Part shown: in pieces, positions 16,573 to 24,902 of the stretch
Layout: each line of letters begins with the position of its first letter
Position numbering within the stretch: the stretch's first letter is position 1
Origin: Nakamurella alba
GTDB lineage: Bacteria > Actinomycetota > Actinomycetes > Mycobacteriales > Nakamurellaceae
Length of the DNA: 64,000 nucleotides
Direction: 5' to 3'
Assembly (NCBI RefSeq): GCF_009707545.1
Contig: NZ_WLYK01000001.1
Span: 1,798,001-1,862,000, forward strand
Notes under the pieces: model-generated
The model's input: the letters and a program-made list of their open reading frames with translations, nothing else
Database searches by the model: none
Told to the model about the DNA's origin: nothing
Made by a program: the position numbers and the translations under genes

Positions 16573-16664
16573 GACGTTCCTCTCCGGACGCCCCCGGCGG
16601 AAGGACGGCCGGTGCTCACCGTAGAGCCGCAAACGATCCACCACCAGCGCAAGGAACTGCATGT

Positions 16665-16689
16665 GATCGTGCAACTGGGCTGCACGATC
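16665..16689. promoter_or_regulatory. LysR-type operator: perfect 9-bp inverted repeat
   Basis: Arms GATCGTGCA and TGCACGATC are exact reverse complements separated by 7 bases. The element lies between the divergent flavoprotein and LysR genes, 16 bases before the LysR start, which is the standard place for LysR-type binding and autoregulation. Confidence 0.6.
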
Positions 16690-16705
16690 TGGTAGACAGC
16701 AGCGC

Positions 16706-17614
16706 ATGATCGATCGCCGGCTGCAGGTGTTGCGAATGGTGGACCACACCGGAACGGTGACCGGCGCGGCCACGGCCCTGCAGTACACGCCGTCGGCCGT
16801 GTCCGCCCAGTTGCGGTCGTTGGCGGAGCAGCTCGGCGTCGTCCTGCTGGTGCCGGACGGGCGGCGGCTCAAGCTGACCGCGGCCGGGAGATCGCTGGTG
16901 GCGCACACCGACGAACTCTTCGAGCACTGGGAGCGGGTGCAGGCGGACGTCCTGGCAGCGGCGGACGAACCCACCGGCCACCTGCGGATGTGCGGGTTCT
17001 CCAGCGCCGCCGCCGCGCTGCTGCCGCCCGCTGCGGTGGCGGTCGCGCAGGCACTCCCGGCGGTCCGGGTGAGCCTGGTCGAGGCCGGGCCGCTGGAGTG
17101 CTTCGACATGCTGCTGACCGACGAGGCGGACATCGCGGTGGTGGTGCGCACCCCGGGGATCCCGCCGACCGATCACCCGAGGTTCGAGCAGCACGACCTG
17201 CTGGACGACGTGCTCGACGTGATGCTGCCGGCGGACCACCCGCTGGCCGGCCGGAGATCGGTGGGCTTCGCGGAGCTGGCCGGGCAGCGGTGGATCGTCG
17301 ACCGCCCGGGCACCGCCTACCACTCGCTGTTCCTGGCCGCCTGCGTCGAGGCCGGCTTCGAACCCCGAGTGGCGCACCACGCCGCGGAATGGAACACCGG
17401 GGCGGCGATGATCGGCGCCGGGCTCGGTTGCTCGCTGCTGCCGCGGTTGGTGCCGTTGCCCGGTGGTCATCCCGTGGTCCGGGTGCCACTGTCCGGTCGT
17501 CCACGGCCGCACCGGAAGATCGTCACCGCCGTGCGGCGGGGCAGTGCGGACGCCCCGGTGATCGCGGCGGCGCGGGCCGCTTTCGCCCGCGCCGCCGCCG
17601 ATCTGTCCGCCTGA
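16706..17614 (+). CDS. LysR-family transcriptional regulator
   Basis: 302 residues, standard length. The N-terminal helix-turn-helix (residues 1-60) reads RRLQVLRMVDHTGTVTGAATALQYTPSAVSAQLRSLAEQLGVVLL; the C-terminal periplasmic-binding-like domain includes HLRMCGFSSAAAALLPPA and the ligand-loop region GAGLGCSLLPRL near residue 240. It is transcribed away from the flavoprotein gene, with a perfect inverted repeat in the 133-base gap, so it most likely controls that gene in response to the substrate. The ribosome site before the ATG is weak. Confidence 0.9.
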   Translation: MIDRRLQVLRMVDHTGTVTGAATALQYTPSAVSAQLRSLAEQLGVVLLVPDGRRLKLTAAGRSLVAHTDELFEHWERVQADVLAAADEPTGHLRMCGFSSAAAALLPPAAVAVAQALPAVRVSLVEAGPLECFDMLLTDEADIAVVVRTPGIPPTDHPRFEQHDLLDDVLDVMLPADHPLAGRRSVGFAELAGQRWIVDRPGTAYHSLFLAACVEAGFEPRVAHHAAEWNTGAAMIGAGLGCSLLPRLVPLPGGHPVVRVPLSGRPRPHRKIVTAVRRGSADAPVIAAARAAFARAAADLSA

Positions 17615-17639
17615 CCGCCGTCCCCCGTCCGACGGCGGT
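17614..17639. terminator. Bidirectional stem-loop between convergent genes
   Basis: Perfect 9-base arms ACCGCCGTC and GACGGCGGT with an 8-base loop lie exactly between the LysR stop and the convergent LLM oxidoreductase stop. Confidence 0.55.
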
Positions 17640-17663
17640 GCCCGGCCGACTCCGTGACCCAGG

Positions 17664-18656
17664 TCAGGCCGCCTCGACCTCCGGCATGATCTCCTCCTTG
17701 AGGCGCTTCAGGTCGTCGAGTGTCTTGGCGACCGGGACGTCCGCGAACGGCGGCCAGAGGAGCGGCATCGTCATCCCTGCCTCCTTGTACCGCTTGAGCA
17801 TGTCGGTGATCTGCCGCGCGCTGCCGGCCAGCAGGTTCGAACCCTTGCCGGCGGGCGTCTGGTCCAGGTCGACATCGGTGATGACGAACCAGATCATGCT
17901 GCACATGTCGAGGTCGTCCACCGACTTGCCACTGCCCAGCTCCTCCAACTCCCGCTGGATGGAGCTGCGCCACATCGCCATGTCGTCCGGGGAGTCCTGG
18001 ATGCCGATCCAGCCCGACAGGTCGTACTTGGCGATCCGCATCGCCGACCGCTTCGGGTCCTTCAGGCCGCTGAAGTAGATCGGCGGCCCGGGCTTCTGCA
18101 GCGGCTTGGCACCGAAGCCGCAGCGCTCGAAATCGGCGAACTCGCCGTGGTACTCGAACAGATCATTGGACCAGATGCCCTGCATGATCTCGATCGTCTC
18201 GCGGACGTGCTTGTGCCGCTTCGGGAAGATGTGCGCGGCGCTGGCCGCGGCGAACTCCTCCGGCATCCAGCCCGATCCCACACCGACGTTCAACCGGCCA
18301 CCCGAGAGATGGTCGGTGGTGGCCAGTTCCGCGGCCAGCACACCCGGGGAGCGGAACGGGGTGTCGATGATGCTCATCCCGATGCGCACCTTCGACGTCT
18401 TCGCCGCCAACCACGGGATGAGTGGCATGCCCTGCAGGAACTCACCTCTCGCGCTGACCGGCAGCTGCTTGGGGAACTCCTGCATCATCCCGAACGGGTA
18501 CTGCAGATTGCCCTCGTCGGACACCTCGGGGACGACGATCCGATCCAGGGTCCACACGGAGTCGAAGTCGAGGTCCTCGGCCAGGGCGGTCAGGTCCTCG
18601 AGTTCCTTGACCGTGACCTTGTCCCGGAAGTTGGGCAGGTAGAGAGCGAGCTTCAT
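17664..18656 (-). CDS. LLM-class (F420-type) flavin oxidoreductase
   Basis: 330 residues, bacterial-luciferase-like TIM barrel. It starts KLALYLPNFRDKVTVKELEDLTALAEDLDFDSVWTLDR and carries STPF-like IIDTPFRSPGVLAAELATTDHLSGGRLNVGVGSGW, the diagnostic segment for this family. Such enzymes use F420 or FMN for hydride transfer or monooxygenation. The ATG at 18656 has a purine-rich site upstream. It is last in a minus-strand series after an SDR and an acyl-CoA ligase, which suggests a catabolic route for a lipophilic or aromatic acid. The exact reaction cannot be read from sequence. Confidence 0.85.
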   Translation of the reverse strand: MKLALYLPNFRDKVTVKELEDLTALAEDLDFDSVWTLDRIVVPEVSDEGNLQYPFGMMQEFPKQLPVSARGEFLQGMPLIPWLAAKTSKVRIGMSIIDTPFRSPGVLAAELATTDHLSGGRLNVGVGSGWMPEEFAAASAAHIFPKRHKHVRETIEIMQGIWSNDLFEYHGEFADFERCGFGAKPLQKPGPPIYFSGLKDPKRSAMRIAKYDLSGWIGIQDSPDDMAMWRSSIQRELEELGSGKSVDDLDMCSMIWFVITDVDLDQTPAGKGSNLLAGSARQITDMLKRYKEAGMTMPLLWPPFADVPVAKTLDDLKRLKEEIMPEVEAA

Positions 18657-18759
18657 GACGGACGGCCTCCTCGCCGTTGCGGGGGTGGGACTGTTGCATC
18701 AGTACTGCGATGCCGCTGTGCTGCTGTGCCGAGGGCGGTGACCGACACCGCCGGGTGGG

Positions 18760-20319
18760 TCACGGTGGGCCGGCGGCACGGAGCACCTTGCGGTCGAGCT
18801 TGCCGAGCACGGTGAGCGGGAGCTGCTCCACGATCCGCACCTCCTTCGGGACCTTGTAGCGGTTGAGCTGGGTGCGGCAGTGCGCGATCACCGCGTCGGG
18901 ATCCGGTGCGACACCGGGGGTCCCGACCACGAACGCGACCACCGCCTCGCCCCAGTCGGGGTGCGGCATGCCGACCACGGCGACCTGGGCCACCCCGTCC
19001 ATCGCGGCGATGACGGTCTCCACCTCGCTGGGGTAGACGTTGAAGCCGCCGGAGATGATCATGTCGTTCTTCCGGTCGACCAGGTACAGGTAGCCGTCGG
19101 CGTCCACCCGCCCGAGATCACCGGTGTGCAGCCAACCGTCGCGCAACGTCTCGGCGGTCTTCTCCGGCAGGCCGTGGTAGCGCAGCATGGTGTACGGGGT
19201 CAGCGCGGTCACCTCGCCCACCTCGCCGACCGGGCATTCGTCGCCATCGTCGTCGACGATGCGCACCCGGGTCAGGGCCGTGGGCCGGCCACAGCTGGTG
19301 AGTCGTTCCGGATCGGCCGGGTCGTGGTCCTGCCGGGTCAGCCGGGTGATGAAGTTCGGCGCCTCGGTCTGCCCGTACAGCTGCATGAAGACCGGCCCGA
19401 ACGTCTCCAGTCCCTGGATCAGCCGGTCCTGGGTGATCGGCGCCGCGCCGTAGAGGATCGTGCGCAACGAGGACAGGTCCGGTGTGCGGGTCCGTGCGAC
19501 CGCCGCGGTGTGATCCAGCAGCCGGTAGATCATCGTCGGCACCATGAACAGGAAGGTCGCCCGGTCCTGCTCGATGCGCTGGAGCACCAGCTCCGGTGAG
19601 AAGCCGGCTTCGACGAACGCGTGCGCGCCCTTGAGCATGCCCGCCTGCAGGTGGAACCCGGCGGAGTGGGGCAGCGCCGAGGTCAGCAGCAGCACCTCGT
19701 CGTCACCGAAGCCGATCTCGATGGTGTGGGCGAGAACGTCCAGGGCCAAACCGCTCTGGCAGTGCACGACGCCCTTGGGGTTCCCGGTGGTGCCGCCGGT
19801 GTAGACGATCATGCCGATGTCGCCGGGCGCGACGGTCACGTCCGGGCGCGGCCGGGTGCCGTCACCGACGGCGTCGGCCCAGGACACTGTGCCTCCGGTG
19901 TCCCCGGGCTGCTCGCCCACCACGACGACGAGATGCAGCGGGGTGTCCGGGTCCTGCAGCCCGGTGAGCGCGTTCCCGAGCTGGGACGGGGTGGCGATCG
20001 CGACGACGGCGCCGCTGTCCCGCAGGATGTAGGCCGCGTCCTTGGCGCCCAGCATGTCGTTGAGCGGGACCTTCGCCGCGCCGAGACGCACCACCGCATG
20101 ATCGGCCACCACGTACTCGGCGCAGTTGGTCATCATCAACGCCACCGGAACACCTGGGCCGACACCGTTGTCGTGCAGGAAGGCGGCCAACTGGTCGGCC
20201 TGCCCGACCAGCTGCCGGTAGCTCAGGGTCGCGCCGTTGGCGGTGATCGCCGGGCGGTCGCCGAACCGGTCCAGGGACGGGCCGAACAGCCCGTACAGGG
20301 TGAGCTCGCCGGGTGTCAT
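18760..20319 (-). CDS. AMP-forming acyl-CoA synthetase
   Basis: 519 residues from the ATG at 20319, which has GGAG five bases upstream; an in-frame start 19 codons earlier is less likely. ANL motifs are intact: IVYTGGTTGNPKGVVH (near residue 165, with G replacing the usual S), LYGQTEAPNFI near 325, DGWLHTGDLGRVD near 395, and the C-terminal LPLTVLGKLDRKVLR with the catalytic lysine. It should activate a carboxylic acid for CoA-dependent degradation. It lies between an SDR gene and an LLM oxidoreductase gene on the same strand, with gaps of 171 and 103 bases, so one operon is possible but not certain. Confidence 0.88.
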   Translation of the reverse strand: MTPGELTLYGLFGPSLDRFGDRPAITANGATLSYRQLVGQADQLAAFLHDNGVGPGVPVALMMTNCAEYVVADHAVVRLGAAKVPLNDMLGAKDAAYILRDSGAVVAIATPSQLGNALTGLQDPDTPLHLVVVVGEQPGDTGGTVSWADAVGDGTRPRPDVTVAPGDIGMIVYTGGTTGNPKGVVHCQSGLALDVLAHTIEIGFGDDEVLLLTSALPHSAGFHLQAGMLKGAHAFVEAGFSPELVLQRIEQDRATFLFMVPTMIYRLLDHTAAVARTRTPDLSSLRTILYGAAPITQDRLIQGLETFGPVFMQLYGQTEAPNFITRLTRQDHDPADPERLTSCGRPTALTRVRIVDDDGDECPVGEVGEVTALTPYTMLRYHGLPEKTAETLRDGWLHTGDLGRVDADGYLYLVDRKNDMIISGGFNVYPSEVETVIAAMDGVAQVAVVGMPHPDWGEAVVAFVVGTPGVAPDPDAVIAHCRTQLNRYKVPKEVRIVEQLPLTVLGKLDRKVLRAAGPP

Positions 20320-20490
20320 CGCCACTCCGGACAGGGATCTCGGGTCATCTGTTCCTCCGCGTCGGTACCTCGTCATCGTTGTCCCCGCCGGTGCGGCGCC
20401 GTGGTGGCGGTGTCGCTGGAGGCCGGTCGGAGGTGGCCGGATCGGCCACCCCCGACCGGTGATCGGGGAGCGGGGCGGGAACGCCGGGGA

Positions 20491-21261
20491 TCAGCCCGCG
20501 GTGTACCCGCCGTCGATGACGAGCTCGGAACCGGTGGACCAGGACGCCTCGTCGGAGGCGAGATACAGCACGCCGTAGGCGATGTCCATCGGATCGCCGG
20601 GGCGGCCGAGCGGGTGGATGGCGCACAGGGCGTCGTAGAACGCATCCCGGTTGCCGGTGTTGTCGCCGAGGAACTGCACCATCGGCGTCCAGGTGTAGCC
20701 GGGATGGACCGAGTTGACCCGGATGCCGTCCTTGGCGACGTGCAGCGCGGCGGACTTGGTGAACAGTCGCACCGCACCCTTGGAGGCGTTGTAGGCGGCC
20801 AGGTTGTTCACGCCGACCAGGCCCGCCACCGACGAGATGTTGACGATGGAACCACCTGTCGGATCCTGGCCCTTCATCACGCGGATCGCCTCGCGGGTGC
20901 CGAGGAACACCGCCTCGCTGTTGATCGAGTTCACCCGGCGCCAGGCGTCCAGGGTCGTGTCCTCGACCGTGGCGTCGTGCACGATGCCGGCGTTGTTGAC
21001 CACGATGTCGATCCGGCCGTGCTCGGCGATGACCGCATCGGTCACCTCGCGCCAGCGCGACTCGGAGGTGACGTCCTGGTTGTGGTAGCTCGCCCTGCCG
21101 CCCGCGGCGACGATCTCGGCGGCGACGGTCTCGCCGTCGCTGTCCAGTACGTCGGTCAGGACGACGGTCGCCCCCTCCTTCGCGAACAGCCTGCTCATGG
21201 CCTCGCCGAGTCCCCGTGCGCCTCCGGTGATGAGGGCGACTTTGCCCTCCACGCGTCCCAC
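20491..21261 (-). CDS. Short-chain dehydrogenase/reductase (SDR)
   Basis: 256 residues, classical SDR. The cofactor motif TGGARGLG is at about residues 12-19, NNAG near 88, catalytic Ser in VNISSVAG near 141, and YNASK near 155-159. An acidic residue after the second strand (LTDVL) favours NAD(H). The GTG start at 21261 has GGAG seven bases upstream. It heads the minus-strand group with the acyl-CoA ligase and LLM oxidoreductase and probably oxidises a hydroxyacyl or alcohol intermediate. An inverted repeat at 21291-21310 is a candidate control site for this promoter. Confidence 0.9.
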   Translation of the reverse strand: MGRVEGKVALITGGARGLGEAMSRLFAKEGATVVLTDVLDSDGETVAAEIVAAGGRASYHNQDVTSESRWREVTDAVIAEHGRIDIVVNNAGIVHDATVEDTTLDAWRRVNSINSEAVFLGTREAIRVMKGQDPTGGSIVNISSVAGLVGVNNLAAYNASKGAVRLFTKSAALHVAKDGIRVNSVHPGYTWTPMVQFLGDNTGNRDAFYDALCAIHPLGRPGDPMDIAYGVLYLASDEASWSTGSELVIDGGYTAG

Positions 21262-21290
21262 GATGTTTCTCCGTTCGTCAGTGGAGTCCC

Positions 21291-21310
21291 GTTGTGTTGC
21301 GGGTCACAAC
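21291..21310. promoter_or_regulatory. Inverted repeat upstream of the SDR gene
   Basis: GTTGTG and CACAAC are separated by 8 bases, beginning 30 bases before the SDR start. The spacing is typical of a dimeric repressor site. No dedicated regulator gene is adjacent. Confidence 0.35.
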
Positions 21311-21370
21311 CGACGCTAGGCCGATGATCGTCATCGTGGAAGGTGCAGGGGGACCAGATTCGGCGCGATC

Positions 21371-21396
21371 CCGCATGGTGCGTTCGCACCATGCGG
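21371..21396. promoter_or_regulatory. Perfect 26-bp palindrome before the receiver gene
   Basis: CCGCATGGTGCG, two T bases, then CGCACCATGCGG: 12-base arms with no mismatch, ending 13 bases before the GTG of the response regulator gene. There is no T-tract, so an operator or an mRNA hairpin covering the ribosome site is more likely than a terminator. Confidence 0.5.
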
Positions 21397-21409
21397 CTAC
21401 CCTCACGCC

Positions 21410-21772
21410 GTGGAACTGCTCGTGGTCGAGGACGATCCGATTGCCCGGGAGCTGCTGGAACTGGTGCTCTCGTCGCGGGGACATTCGGTGCGGGCGGCAA
21501 CCGACGGGACCGCGGCGCTGCGATCGGCCCGGGAGCGGCGACCGGACGGGGTGATCACCGATCTGCGGTTGCCCGGCGACGTCGACGGTCGGGAACTGGT
21601 TCGCCGGCTGCGCGAGGATCCCGTGCTCGCAGGCGTTGTCGTCGTGGTGCTGACCGGTCAGGTGGACGCGGCCGGGGTGGTCGCGGTGACCGGGGCGGAC
21701 GTGGCGCTGGCCAAGCCGTTCGACATCCCGGAACTGGTCGAGGTCGTCGAGCGTCTCGGCGCGCGGGGATGA
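21410..21772 (+). CDS. Single-domain response regulator (CheY-like receiver)
   Basis: 120 residues, receiver domain only. Acidic pocket VEDD near residues 6-9, phospho-acceptor Asp in ITDLRLP near 50, switch Thr in VVLTGQ near 84 and Lys in LAKPFD near 103 are all present. No output domain follows, so it must act by protein contact or in a phosphorelay. The GTG start lies just after a perfect palindrome. Its last 115 bases overlap, antisense, the 3' end of the histidine kinase gene, an obvious candidate partner. Confidence 0.87.
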   Translation: MELLVVEDDPIARELLELVLSSRGHSVRAATDGTAALRSARERRPDGVITDLRLPGDVDGRELVRRLREDPVLAGVVVVVLTGQVDAAGVVAVTGADVALAKPFDIPELVEVVERLGARG

Positions 21773-23958
21773 TCGCCGGTGCCGGCCGAAGTCGGCCGGT
21801 CCTCAGTCGGCCGGTCAGTGGTGGTCCGGTCCGTGGTCGATCGGTCGGTGGTGGCCCGGTCGGTGGTCGACCGGTCGGTGGCCGACCGGGCCACTGATCC
21901 GACTGCCGGCATCCGCACCTCGAAAGTGGTGCCGACGGACCCGGGAACCCGGCGCAGCCGGCCGCCCATCGCCCGGGTGAGCCGCTCGGACAGCGCGAGG
22001 CCGAGCCCGGTTCCCTCACCTTTGCGGGTGCCGGACCGGTGGAAAGGTGTGAACAGCAGCGGGATCTCGGCGTCAGGGATGCCCGGCCCGTCATCGCTGA
22101 CCCGGAGCGCCGCACCGTCCCAGGAGACCACCACCGACCCGCCCTCCTGGGTGAACTTCACCGCGTTGCCGACCAGGTTGATCAACACCTGACGCAGCCG
22201 TCGCGGGTCGCCACTGACCCGGACCGGGCGCGCGGGCAGTTCCGCCGTCAGGCTGATACCGCCCTGGACGGCCAGCTCGGCCATCAGATCCACTGTCTCC
22301 CTGATGGTGTCGGCGGGATCGAACGGCCGGCGGTCCGGGAGCAGTCGACCGGTCTCCGCCCCGGTGAGGTCGGACAGGTCGTTGATCACCTGCAGCAGGT
22401 GCCGCCCGGCGGTGAGGATGCGCTCGATTGCGCCCTCCCGGCGTTCCGGGTCCAGTTGCACCATCTGCATGGCCTGGGCGAAACCGATCACCGCGGTCAA
22501 CGGGGTGCGGAGCTCGTGGCTGACCAGCGCCAGCTGCTCGGTCTTCGCCTGGTTCGCCGCCTCGGCCACCGCCTGCTCACGACGGGCCTGGGCGACACGG
22601 CGGCGTTCGGTGAGGTCGAACAGCTCCACCACCAGGTATCTGGCGTCGCCGTCCGGTCCGGTGACCAGGGAGACGCCGAGGGTGGTCCAGAGCGGCTGCG
22701 CCCAGCTGTCGCCGACCCACCGCACCTCCGGGAGCCGGACCGGCGTGCCGTCCGCGGCGCACCTGCGCAGGGCGCTCGTGAAGTCGTCGAGATCGTCCGG
22801 GTGCACATTGTCAGGCAACCTGTCACCGGTTGCCGCGCCGCCGAGCATCCGGCTCAGCGCCGGATTCGCCTGGAGCAGGTCACCCTCCGGGGAGACCAGG
22901 GCCATCCCGACCTCCGCACCCTCGAAGGCACTGCGGAACCGTGACTCGCTCTCCGCCAGCCGGGAGAACAGGGCATGGGTGCCGATCGCGATCGCGGCGG
23001 TGTGGGTGAACCGGCCGACCAGTTCGACGTCGGAGGCATCCGGCTCCCAGGGACGGTCGTGGTAGACGGCGAAGGTGCCCAGCACCTCGTGCCGGTCGGC
23101 GTCCAGGATCGGCGTGGACCAGCAGGACCTGAGCCCGTGCTGCATCGCCATGTCCCGGAAGGCGGTCCAGCGCGGGTCGGTGGCGATGTCGGCGGCGACG
23201 ATCGGGATCTTCAGGTACGCCGCCGAGCCGCACGAACCGACCGCAGGACCGATCTGCACGCCGTCGATGTACCGGCGGAACGGCTCCGGCAGGTGCGGTC
23301 CGGCGCCATGCACCAGAGTGGTGGGGTCGGGTCCGCTGAGCAGGATCGAGCAGATCGATCCGGGCAGCTGTGCCTCCATCGCCGCGACCACGCCCTGCAG
23401 GCTCTGGCTCAGCGGGACACGGCGCGCGATGCCCTCCAGGATCTCCGCCTGGGCGAGAGCCGGGAACTCCGGTCCCTCTTCGGCGACCTCGGCGATCACC
23501 GGACCCCCTGCGGCGACCAGGGTCTCGGACCGTGCGAGGTCGGCGATCGAGTCGGCATTGCGATCCGCCAGCGCGCGGAGCAGCCGGACCGCGCGGTCGG
23601 TGGCGCCCGGCTCGTTCTGGATCAGGTCGGCCAGCATGACCGTGGACTGCACCCCGGTGCGCAGATCGTGCAGCGCGAACTCCCGGCTGCGCCGGGCCTC
23701 GACCTCGTGGTGGCGGAGGGTGCGGGCGGCCCGGCGGGCCGTGCGCAGAGTGACCTCCGACGGCTGCTCGTCATACGGCAGCACCACATCGGCCCCGGCC
23801 AGCCGCGCGCGAACGGCTGCATCCGGATCGATCGACCGGACCAGCGCCACGATGGCAGTATCGGGATCGGTGGCACGGAGCTGTGCGACCTGGTCGGCGG
23901 GCACCACCCGGCAGGGGTGATCGGCGGCCACGTCCTCGTCGAGAGGGAGCTGCTGCAT
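21658..23958 (-). CDS. Soluble hybrid-like sensor histidine kinase (GAF-PAS-HisKA-HATPase)
   Basis: 766 residues, no membrane segment. The N-terminus (about 1-75) looks like a receiver remnant without a clear phospho-Asp (AIVALVRSIDPDAAVRARLAGADVVLPYDEQ). A GAF domain spans about 180-320, a PAS domain about 345-460, the phospho-acceptor His is in VSHELRTPL near 481, the N-box LINLVGNAVKF near 596 and the G-box GTGLGLALS near 649. The last 75 residues are low-complexity Thr/Asp/Arg repeats (TTDRSTTDR) and are encoded antisense to the receiver gene. The ATG at 23958 has GGAG six bases upstream and shares two bases with the start codon of the divergent NarL-type regulator. Confidence 0.9.
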   Translation of the reverse strand: MQQLPLDEDVAADHPCRVVPADQVAQLRATDPDTAIVALVRSIDPDAAVRARLAGADVVLPYDEQPSEVTLRTARRAARTLRHHEVEARRSREFALHDLRTGVQSTVMLADLIQNEPGATDRAVRLLRALADRNADSIADLARSETLVAAGGPVIAEVAEEGPEFPALAQAEILEGIARRVPLSQSLQGVVAAMEAQLPGSICSILLSGPDPTTLVHGAGPHLPEPFRRYIDGVQIGPAVGSCGSAAYLKIPIVAADIATDPRWTAFRDMAMQHGLRSCWSTPILDADRHEVLGTFAVYHDRPWEPDASDVELVGRFTHTAAIAIGTHALFSRLAESESRFRSAFEGAEVGMALVSPEGDLLQANPALSRMLGGAATGDRLPDNVHPDDLDDFTSALRRCAADGTPVRLPEVRWVGDSWAQPLWTTLGVSLVTGPDGDARYLVVELFDLTERRRVAQARREQAVAEAANQAKTEQLALVSHELRTPLTAVIGFAQAMQMVQLDPERREGAIERILTAGRHLLQVINDLSDLTGAETGRLLPDRRPFDPADTIRETVDLMAELAVQGGISLTAELPARPVRVSGDPRRLRQVLINLVGNAVKFTQEGGSVVVSWDGAALRVSDDGPGIPDAEIPLLFTPFHRSGTRKGEGTGLGLALSERLTRAMGGRLRRVPGSVGTTFEVRMPAVGSVARSATDRSTTDRATTDRSTTDRTTTDRPTEDRPTSAGTGDHPRAPRRSTTSTSSGMSNGLASATSAPVTATTPAAST

Positions 23959-24679
23959 GGTCCACTCCAGGACGCTGCCCGGGGACCCTCCGGTCCCGGG
24001 GGCGACGGCCCCGTCGCCGCCGGTGCGACCGACGGTAACACCGGCGGCTGTGGTGCGGGTGGTGGTGGTCGACGACCACCGGGTGTTCGCCGAGCTGTTC
24101 GCCCACGCGCTGGGGACCGCCGGCTACGAGGTGTGCGCGGTGACCTTCTCGCTGGCCGAGGCTGTGGAGCAGGTCGGCACCCATCGGCCGGACGTGGTGG
24201 TGCTGGACCAGCACCTGCCGGACGGTTCCGGCTCCGGGGTGGTCGGCCGGTTGCGGTCCGTCGCGCCGGGGGTGCGGGTGCTGATGCTGACCTCGCAGGC
24301 CGACCCGCAGACCCTGATGAGCGCCGTCGGTGCCGGCTGCGACGGGTTCGTCACCAAGTCCCGCGGGATGACCGACGTGCTGGCAGCGGTGGCCGCCGTC
24401 GCCCGGGGCGAGTCGCCGATCCGCACCGACCTCGCTGCGGGCGCCGGGCCTGCGGCGGAGGGCACCGATCTGCTGACCCCGCGGGAGCTGGAGGTGCTGG
24501 AGCTGGTCTGCGAGGGCCGGGCCAACAAGGAGATCGCCGCAGCTCTCGGTCTGAGCATCAATACCGTCCGCAACCACGTCGCCCACCTGCTCGAGAAGCT
24601 GGGTGTGCGTTCGAAACTCGAGGCCGTGGCGGTGGCGACCGCGGGCGGGCTGGTGCGGGGGAGCCGGAGCGGGCGTTGA
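23957..24679 (+). CDS. NarL/FixJ-type response regulator
   Basis: 240 residues. After a Pro-rich N-terminal stretch of about 30 residues comes a receiver domain (VRVVVVDDHRVFAELF) with phospho-Asp in VVVLDQHLPDGSG near residue 83, then a LuxR-type helix-turn-helix, LTPRELEVLELVCEGRANKEIAAALGLSINTVRNHV. It should bind DNA after phosphorylation by the adjacent kinase. The ATG at 23957 has GGGAG seven bases upstream and overlaps the kinase start on the other strand. In-frame GTG codons at 24023 and 24050 would give the more usual short N-terminus but lack clear ribosome sites. Confidence 0.88.
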   Translation: MVHSRTLPGDPPVPGATAPSPPVRPTVTPAAVVRVVVVDDHRVFAELFAHALGTAGYEVCAVTFSLAEAVEQVGTHRPDVVVLDQHLPDGSGSGVVGRLRSVAPGVRVLMLTSQADPQTLMSAVGAGCDGFVTKSRGMTDVLAAVAAVARGESPIRTDLAAGAGPAAEGTDLLTPRELEVLELVCEGRANKEIAAALGLSINTVRNHVAHLLEKLGVRSKLEAVAVATAGGLVRGSRSGR

Positions 24680-24689
24680 TCCAGGCTGT

Positions 24690-24902
24690 CTACTCCGGAT
24701 CGGACTCCCAGTGCAGGATGTCGCCCGGCTGGCAGTCGAGGGCCTCGCAGAGCGCGGCCAGCGTGGCGAACCGGACGGCCTTCGCGCGCCCGTTCTTCAG
24801 CACCGCCAGGTTGGCCGGCGTGATTCCCACTCGTTCGGCCAGTTCGCCGACCGGCATCTTCCGTTTCGCCAGCATCACGTCGATGTCGACGGCGATCGGC
24901 AT
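24690..24902 (-). CDS. Small XRE-family helix-turn-helix regulator (YozG-like)
   Basis: 70 residues forming one Cro/C1-type HTH: MLAKRKMPVGELAERVGITPANLAVLKNGRAKAVRFATLAALCEALDCQPGDIL. This compact type is regularly encoded after a DUF2975 membrane protein, as here, where its ATG overlaps the DUF2975 stop by one base. The pair probably forms an autoregulated unit with the membrane protein modulating the regulator. Two spaced ATCG-N5-CGAT elements lie upstream of the operon. Confidence 0.9.
   Translation of the reverse strand: MPIAVDIDVMLAKRKMPVGELAERVGITPANLAVLKNGRAKAVRFATLAALCEALDCQPGDILHWESDPE

Noticed and set aside
24023-24025. GTG as the definite start of the NarL-type regulator
   Set aside because: It would give a tidier N-terminus but has no Shine-Dalgarno, while the ATG at 23957 has a good one; kept only as an alternative.
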